Assembly: GCA_016281435.1 (NCBI GenBank)
Contig: JAEEIQ010000067.1
Span: forward strand, 18,031 to 82,030
Direction: 5' to 3'
Length of the DNA stretch: 64,000 nucleotides
From: Bacteroidales bacterium
GTDB taxonomy: Bacteria > Bacteroidota > Bacteroidia > Bacteroidales > UBA932
Both the position numbers and the translations under genes were made by a program. This document shows positions 60,082 to 64,000 of this stretch, one piece after another (the first letter of the stretch is position 1; every line of letters begins with the position of its first letter). The notes under the pieces were generated by a model, which saw only the letters and a program-made list of their open reading frames with translations, had not been told where the DNA came from and did not search any database.

Positions 60082-61887
60082 ATGGAAATCAGAAACATAG
60101 CGCTGATAGCCCATGTGGACCACGGCAAGACCACGATGGTGGATCGTATGATCTACCAGGCGAATCTCGTCCGCCAGCCCGAGAACCTGGGCCAGCTCAT
60201 CCTTGACAACAACGATCTCGAGCGGGAGCGCGGGATCACCATCCTTGCCAAGAATGTCTCCGTGACCTACAAGGGAGTCAAGATCAACATCATCGACACC
60301 CCGGGCCACAGCGATTTCGGGGGTGAGGTCGAGCGCGTGTTGAACATGGCCGACGGCGTACTCCTGCTCGTGGATGCTTTCGAGGGCTGCATGCCGCAGA
60401 CCCGCTTCGTGCTGCAGAAGGCGCTCCAGATGGGCAAGAAACCCATAGTCGTGATCAACAAGGTGGACAAGCCCAACTGCCGTCCCGACGAAGTCCAGGA
60501 AGAGGTTTTCGACCTGATGTTCAACCTGGACGCCACCGAAGAACAGCTTGACTTCAAGACCGTCTTCGGCTCCGCGAAGCAGGGTTGGATGTCCCTCGAC
60601 TGGCGCCAGCCGACCGGCGACATCACTCCGCTCCTCGATACCATCCTTGAAGAGATTCCGGCACCGGCCGTCGTGGAAGGCACTCCCCAGATGCTGATTT
60701 CCTCGCTTGAATATTCCCCTTACGTCGGCCGCATCGCCGTCGGGAAGGTCACCCGCGGAAGCCTTGTCTCCGGCCAGACCGTGAGCCTTTGCAAGCGCTA
60801 CGACATAGTCCAGAAGAGCAAGGTCAAGCAGTTGATGGCTTTCGAAGGCCTCGGCAAGACCAATGTCGACAGCGTGCAGTGCGGTGACATCTGCGCCGTC
60901 GTCGGCGTGGACGGCTTCGAGATCGGAGACACGATCGCCGATGCGGAGAATCCCGAGGCCCTGCCGCCCATCGCCATTGACGAGCCCACGATGAGCATGA
61001 TGTTCCTCATCAACAACTCGCCTTTCTTCGGCAAGGACGGCAAGTTCGTCACGTCCCGCCACATAAAGGACCGCCTCGACAAGGAACTCGAAAAGAACCT
61101 TGCCCTCCGCGTCAAGCCCGGCCTCTCGGCTGATTCGTTCGTCGTTTACGGAAGGGGCGTGCTGCATCTCTCGGTCCTGATCGAGACCATGCGCCGCGAA
61201 GGGTTCGAGCTCCAGGTCGGCCAGCCCAAGGTCCTTGACAAGACCATCAACGGCCAGCGCTGCGAGCCTATCGAAGAGCTTTCGATCGAGGTCCCCGAGA
61301 ACTTCGTCGGAGCCGCCATCGAGATAGCCACCCGCAGGAAAGGCGCCCTTATCCGCATGGAGCCCCGTACGGACAGGACCATGCTCGAGTTCGAGATTCC
61401 GACCAGGGGCCTGATCGGCCTCCGCAGCAACCTGCTGACCGCTACCCAGGGCGAAGCCGTCGTAGCCCATCGTTTCAAGGAGTATCAGCCCTTCAAGGGG
61501 GAGATCGAAGGCCGCAACAACGGATCCCTCGTCTCGCTTGAAACCGGCCAGGCCATCGCCTATTCCATGAACAAGCTCCTGGACCGCGGCCGTTTCTTCG
61601 TGGAGCCGGGTGAAGAGATCTATGCCGGCCAGGTAGTCGGAGAGCATACCCGTGAGAGGGACCTGAACATCAATATCTGCAAGGCAAAGAAGCTTACCAA
61701 CGTGCGTGCTGCCGGTTCCGACGAGAAGATCATCCTCCCGCCCGCGATCAAGTTCTCCCTCGAGGAGGCGCTTGAATACATACAGGATGACGAGCTTGTG
61801 GAGGTTACCCCGCACCATATGCGCATACGCAAGATTTTGCTCGATCCCCTCGCCCGCAAAAGAAATAGCGACAACGAAGATTGTTAA
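60082..61887 (+). CDS. typA: Ribosome-associated GTPase TypA/BipA
   Basis: 601 residues. GTPase motifs AHVDHGKTTMVDRMI (G1), DTPGHSDFGGEVER (G3) and NKVDKP (G4) are followed by the BipA-specific domains (VLHLSVLIETMRREGFE, PTRGLIGLRSNLLTATQGE). It assists 50S subunit assembly under stress. It has its own promoter 24 bases upstream and leads into the DUF177-rpmF pair. Confidence 0.97.
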   Translation: MEIRNIALIAHVDHGKTTMVDRMIYQANLVRQPENLGQLILDNNDLERERGITILAKNVSVTYKGVKINIIDTPGHSDFGGEVERVLNMADGVLLLVDAFEGCMPQTRFVLQKALQMGKKPIVVINKVDKPNCRPDEVQEEVFDLMFNLDATEEQLDFKTVFGSAKQGWMSLDWRQPTGDITPLLDTILEEIPAPAVVEGTPQMLISSLEYSPYVGRIAVGKVTRGSLVSGQTVSLCKRYDIVQKSKVKQLMAFEGLGKTNVDSVQCGDICAVVGVDGFEIGDTIADAENPEALPPIAIDEPTMSMMFLINNSPFFGKDGKFVTSRHIKDRLDKELEKNLALRVKPGLSADSFVVYGRGVLHLSVLIETMRREGFELQVGQPKVLDKTINGQRCEPIEELSIEVPENFVGAAIEIATRRKGALIRMEPRTDRTMLEFEIPTRGLIGLRSNLLTATQGEAVVAHRFKEYQPFKGEIEGRNNGSLVSLETGQAIAYSMNKLLDRGRFFVEPGEEIYAGQVVGEHTRERDLNINICKAKKLTNVRAAGSDEKIILPPAIKFSLEEALEYIQDDELVEVTPHHMRIRKILLDPLARKRNSDNEDC

Positions 61888-61902
61888 TAGAAAAAAAATT
61901 CT

Positions 61903-61910
61903 TACCTTTG
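61903..61910 (+). promoter_or_regulatory. -7 box within the DUF177 start region
   Basis: TACCTTTG, a full TAnnTTTG match, 16 bases after the typA stop. The candidate TTG start (61908) lies inside this box. Confidence 0.4.
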
Positions 61911-62279
61911 CAACCCTTTATCATACCGGTAAAAGGCCTGAAGGATGGAGTGAACGAGTTTCACTGGCATGCCGACAGGGAGTTCTTTGAGTCGTTCGGA
62001 AATTCCGAAATCCGGGATGCCGACCTCGATATCGAGGTCAGTGTCGCGAATTCGGATTTCGAGATCGAGGGAGAATGCAGGGTGGAAGGCACTGTGAAGG
62101 TGCTTTGCGACAGATGCCTCGGAGAGTTGATCCTTCCCGTGGACCTGGCGTTCGAAGTGGAAGGGACCTTTGATCTGAACCAGGACATTTACGACGAGGT
62201 CTGCCTTTCGCTCCCCATCGTGAAGGTCCATCCGGACGGGGAATGTGACTCGGAGACGGTTAAGTATTTGAGCAAATAA
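61908..62279 (+). CDS. DUF177 (YceD-like) protein
   Basis: 123 residues from TTG at 61908. IIPVKGLKDGVNEF and VEGTVKVLCDRCLGELILPV are typical of the YceD/DUF177 family, which sits beside rpmF in most bacteria. The CxxC in LCDRC is conserved. No ATG is available: choices are TTG 61881 (overlapping typA), TTG 61908 (chosen; gives the family N-terminus) or GTG 61950 (would remove conserved residues). A perfect -7 box lies over the chosen start, so it is probably translated from the typA transcript. Confidence 0.75.
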   Translation: MQPFIIPVKGLKDGVNEFHWHADREFFESFGNSEIRDADLDIEVSVANSDFEIEGECRVEGTVKVLCDRCLGELILPVDLAFEVEGTFDLNQDIYDEVCLSLPIVKVHPDGECDSETVKYLSK

Positions 62280-62297
62280 ATTAAAATATAGATTACT

Positions 62298-62480
62298 ATG
62301 GCACATCCTAAACACAAACTCTCCAAGCAGAGAAGGGATAAGAGGCGTACCCATGACCACGCCGCCGTCCCGACGCTCGCCACTTGCCCCAACTGCGGAG
62401 CAACAGTCATCTACCACCGGGTATGCCCCGAGTGCGGATACTACCGTGGCCGCCAGATCATTGAAAAGAGCGCCGAATAA
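62298..62480 (+). CDS. rpmF: 50S ribosomal protein L32
   Basis: 60 residues: MAHPKHKLSKQRRDKRRTHD is the L32 N-terminus, and CPNCG and CPECGYYRGR form the four-cysteine zinc ribbon of the C+ form. Follows DUF177 by 18 bases, the conserved pair. A terminator begins inside its last codons. Confidence 0.96.
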   Translation: MAHPKHKLSKQRRDKRRTHDHAAVPTLATCPNCGATVIYHRVCPECGYYRGRQIIEKSAE

Positions 62481-62494
62481 GCGGCTCTTTTTTT
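62464..62494 (+). terminator. rpmF terminator
   Basis: AAAAGAGC pairs with GCTCTTTT around a 12-base loop, with a run of T ending at 62494. It overlaps the end of rpmF. Confidence 0.8.
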
Positions 62495-62503
62495 GACAGG
62501 TAC

Positions 62504-62575
62504 GGCTCCTTAGTTCAACGGATAGAACGGAGGTTTCCTAAACCTTAAATAGTGGTTCGATTCCACTAGGAGCTA
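62504..62575 (+). tRNA. tRNA-Arg (anticodon CCU)
   Basis: 72 bases. Acceptor GGCTCCT/AGGAGCT (first pair G-U), D-arm, anticodon stem GAGGT/ACCTT with loop TTCCTAA (anticodon CCT in DNA, reading AGG), T-arm AGTGG/CCACT with loop TTCGATT. CCA not encoded. It starts 9 bases after the rpmF terminator; no separate -7 box was found, so processing of read-through RNA is possible. Confidence 0.92.
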
Positions 62576-62580
62576 CACGA

Positions 62581-62613
62581 AAAGCCAGGCTGCAAAAGCC
62601 TGGCTTTTTTTCG
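62581..62613 (+). terminator. Strong terminator after tRNA-Arg
   Basis: AAAAGCCAGGC and GCCTGGCTTTT are perfectly complementary around a 7-base loop, followed by a run of T. Confidence 0.92.
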
Positions 62614-62615
62614 TT

Positions 62616-63314
62616 TCATTTTCCAGGAACTGTTTGCCAAAAGCGGGCTGTGGAGAAGTGCAGGTAATCAGCATCAAGCCTTGTGGAATTCCAGTTGCCG
62701 GTACAGGTAATTGAGACAGAGTCTATGACCTCGCTATCTTTAGTGATAATCATATATAATTTTCCGTCAGAAAGGGAGAAATCCCAGTCAGTCCAATACT
62801 CCTTCTCGGTAATCTTGGTAGAGAGTGTAACTCCGGTCGTTCCAAAAGACATTTCATATCCGTCTTTATCCAGAATGGCCCCCATTGTTACTATATGCCA
62901 TCCATCTATATTTGGAATTGCCGTTGTCTTGAAAGACATTCTTTCATAATATGAATACTCCATTCCATCTCCTTCGTAAGAAATAGTCCAAGAATCGTCG
63001 GCTGCTTTGTCAAAGTGAATAGGGAACGACGCTGTCACCAACCACATATGGTCGGAACCGCCTTCCCACCATTGGCCGATGAAATTCCAAGTATTGGAGG
63101 AAGGATGAGAAAATGTGCCGATATCATTTTTCTCCTCGGAAGTCCCGGCCAGAATAATAGACAAAGCACGCATCGGTTCAACAGTCCCAAACATCCCGAG
63201 CGTTCCCAATTCATCAATTAGCGATTTTTCAGAAACTTTAGGGCCATTTGCTCGCTGAATCTCACAGGAGAACAGCAGGGATACTGCAAGAAATGACAAA
63301 AGTATCTTTTTCAT
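62616..63314 (-). CDS. Lipoprotein of unknown function
   Basis: 232 residues with a lipoprotein signal (MKKILLSFLAVSLLFSCE). The remainder is beta-rich with many aromatic residues (WNFIGQWWEGGSDHMW, EYWTDWDFSLSDG) and no recognised motif. The ATG at 63314 is preferred over the TTG at 63320. AT-richer than the core genes. It follows the 63992 gene by 9 bases, likely one operon. Confidence 0.7.
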   Translation of the reverse strand: MKKILLSFLAVSLLFSCEIQRANGPKVSEKSLIDELGTLGMFGTVEPMRALSIILAGTSEEKNDIGTFSHPSSNTWNFIGQWWEGGSDHMWLVTASFPIHFDKAADDSWTISYEGDGMEYSYYERMSFKTTAIPNIDGWHIVTMGAILDKDGYEMSFGTTGVTLSTKITEKEYWTDWDFSLSDGKLYMIITKDSEVIDSVSITCTGNWNSTRLDADYLHFSTARFWQTVPGK

Positions 63315-63323
63315 ACACAATGA

Positions 63324-63992
63324 TCAAAAGTTGAATTGTACTCCGAAACGGCTGCCGTATCCCCAAAATTTGGAACCGAATCCGCCTTCCCAGAAAAAGG
63401 ATCCGTAATTGATACCCAGCAGGACTACTTCCAATTGCTTTGAAATGCAGCTGTTACCCTTATCCAAAATATAGTCGTTATGATATCCCCAATGATCGAT
63501 TCCAACAAGATTTGAATCACTTCTGTTAAAGTGGATACCTAATCCAAAACCGACAGACGAATATATCGTATCCCTGTTTGTATTGTAATAATTAAGTTTA
63601 ATGGAGGGGATGAGAATAAAACTGTTTGCAAAAACAGTATTTCCTTCAGGAGCATCGAATGTATCATATACTTTCCCCCACATTGGAATCCAACTTATTC
63701 CGGCTGTTAGATCCAGAAACTTGAAAAGTCGATATCCGGCATCGAAAGACAAAGGAGGGATACCATAAACTGGTCCATGATATTTTCCATATCTTTCTGA
63801 CAGGGAAACATCATATGTTGGCCCTTCTCCTCCATACCTAGCTTGCATATAAGTATTGATGCTGGCCGTGACACCTGCTCTCCAATACCAATGTGACTCA
63901 TAATTCTTCTCTTGTGCTCTTAAGGCAAAGGTGCCGGAGCAAAATAGCAGAATCATTAGAATCTTGTGTGTCAATACTCTGCCTTCAGCCAT
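63324..63992 (-). CDS. Putative outer-membrane beta-barrel protein
   Basis: 222 residues with a signal peptide (about 1-26, ending LRAQ). Alternating strands rich in Tyr, Gly and Trp (WRAGVTASINTYMQARYGG, LTAGISWIPMW) and the C-terminal GVQFNF end in Phe, as outer-membrane barrels do. An in-frame stop lies just upstream of the ATG, so the start is within the window, though internal Met residues are alternatives. AT-rich compared with the neighbouring ribosomal genes. Any promoter is beyond the window edge. Confidence 0.7.
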   Translation of the reverse strand: MAEGRVLTHKILMILLFCSGTFALRAQEKNYESHWYWRAGVTASINTYMQARYGGEGPTYDVSLSERYGKYHGPVYGIPPLSFDAGYRLFKFLDLTAGISWIPMWGKVYDTFDAPEGNTVFANSFILIPSIKLNYYNTNRDTIYSSVGFGLGIHFNRSDSNLVGIDHWGYHNDYILDKGNSCISKQLEVVLLGINYGSFFWEGGFGSKFWGYGSRFGVQFNF

Positions 63993-64000
63993 ATACTAAG

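Overview
The window looks like a chromosomal piece of a GC-rich Bacteroidales bacterium, possibly Rikenellaceae or Alistipes-like; the exact genus is not settled by the sequence. The signs are a SusC/SusD pair with a divergent hybrid two-component sensor, many secreted lipoproteins, several families largely confined to Bacteroidetes (DUF3109, DUF4296, DUF3575, DUF5123-like, fimbrillin-like), ribosomal protein L13 with the N-terminus usual in the phylum, and repeated use of the Bacteroidetes -7 promoter box TAnnTTTG a short distance before genes.

Layout. 1-20.7 kb is mostly housekeeping: a TPR protein (cut by the window edge), an M16-like protein without its zinc motif, DUF3109, hemW, an aminopeptidase P, dus, lpxK, pyrH-frr, an isolated fumarate reductase cytochrome b gene, the rplM-rpsI-rpsB-tsf cluster ending in a strong terminator, then a non-coding stretch with a polypyrimidine tract and degenerate repeats, a radical SAM + Gfo/Idh gene pair, and comF-fabG. 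20.8-42.8 kb is a polysaccharide utilisation locus (PUL). On the minus strand, in transcription order, it has susC, susD, a FAS1-like lipoprotein, a DUF5123-like beta-helix lipoprotein, a 45-residue small ORF, a second beta-helix lipoprotein with a fimbrillin-like N-domain, a fimbrillin-like/GH13 fusion, two GH28 polygalacturonase-like enzymes, a CE7-like esterase and a GH31 glycosidase. Divergent from it is a 1288-residue hybrid sensor/AraC regulator. The gene content suggests a pectin-type glycan decorated with acetyl groups, together with alpha-linked glucosyl-type sugars; this is inference.

42.8-52.7 kb carries two paralogous secreted beta-helix proteins of the pectate-lyase fold, each in a plus-strand run, with a second aminopeptidase P, folB, a YhcH-like lipoprotein, a Nif3 family protein, an acyl-ACP thioesterase, a BASS-like transporter and a fimbrillin-like lipoprotein. 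52.7-62.6 kb returns to core genes: ftsY, pheT, a DUF4296 lipoprotein with an unusual Cys-rich repeat tail, deoC, a putative metallopeptidase lipoprotein, a DUF3575 protein, tRNA-Leu(CAG), typA, DUF177, rpmF and tRNA-Arg(CCU). The last 1.4 kb holds two AT-richer genes of unknown function on the minus strand.

The most unusual items are the 45-residue ORF inside the PUL, the 14-residue Cys-rich repeats of the DUF4296 protein, the degenerate repeats after the Gfo/Idh gene, the perfect palindrome formed by two head-to-head -7 boxes between pepP and dus, and a group of genes whose -7 box lies only 4-6 bases before the start codon, which predicts leaderless transcripts.
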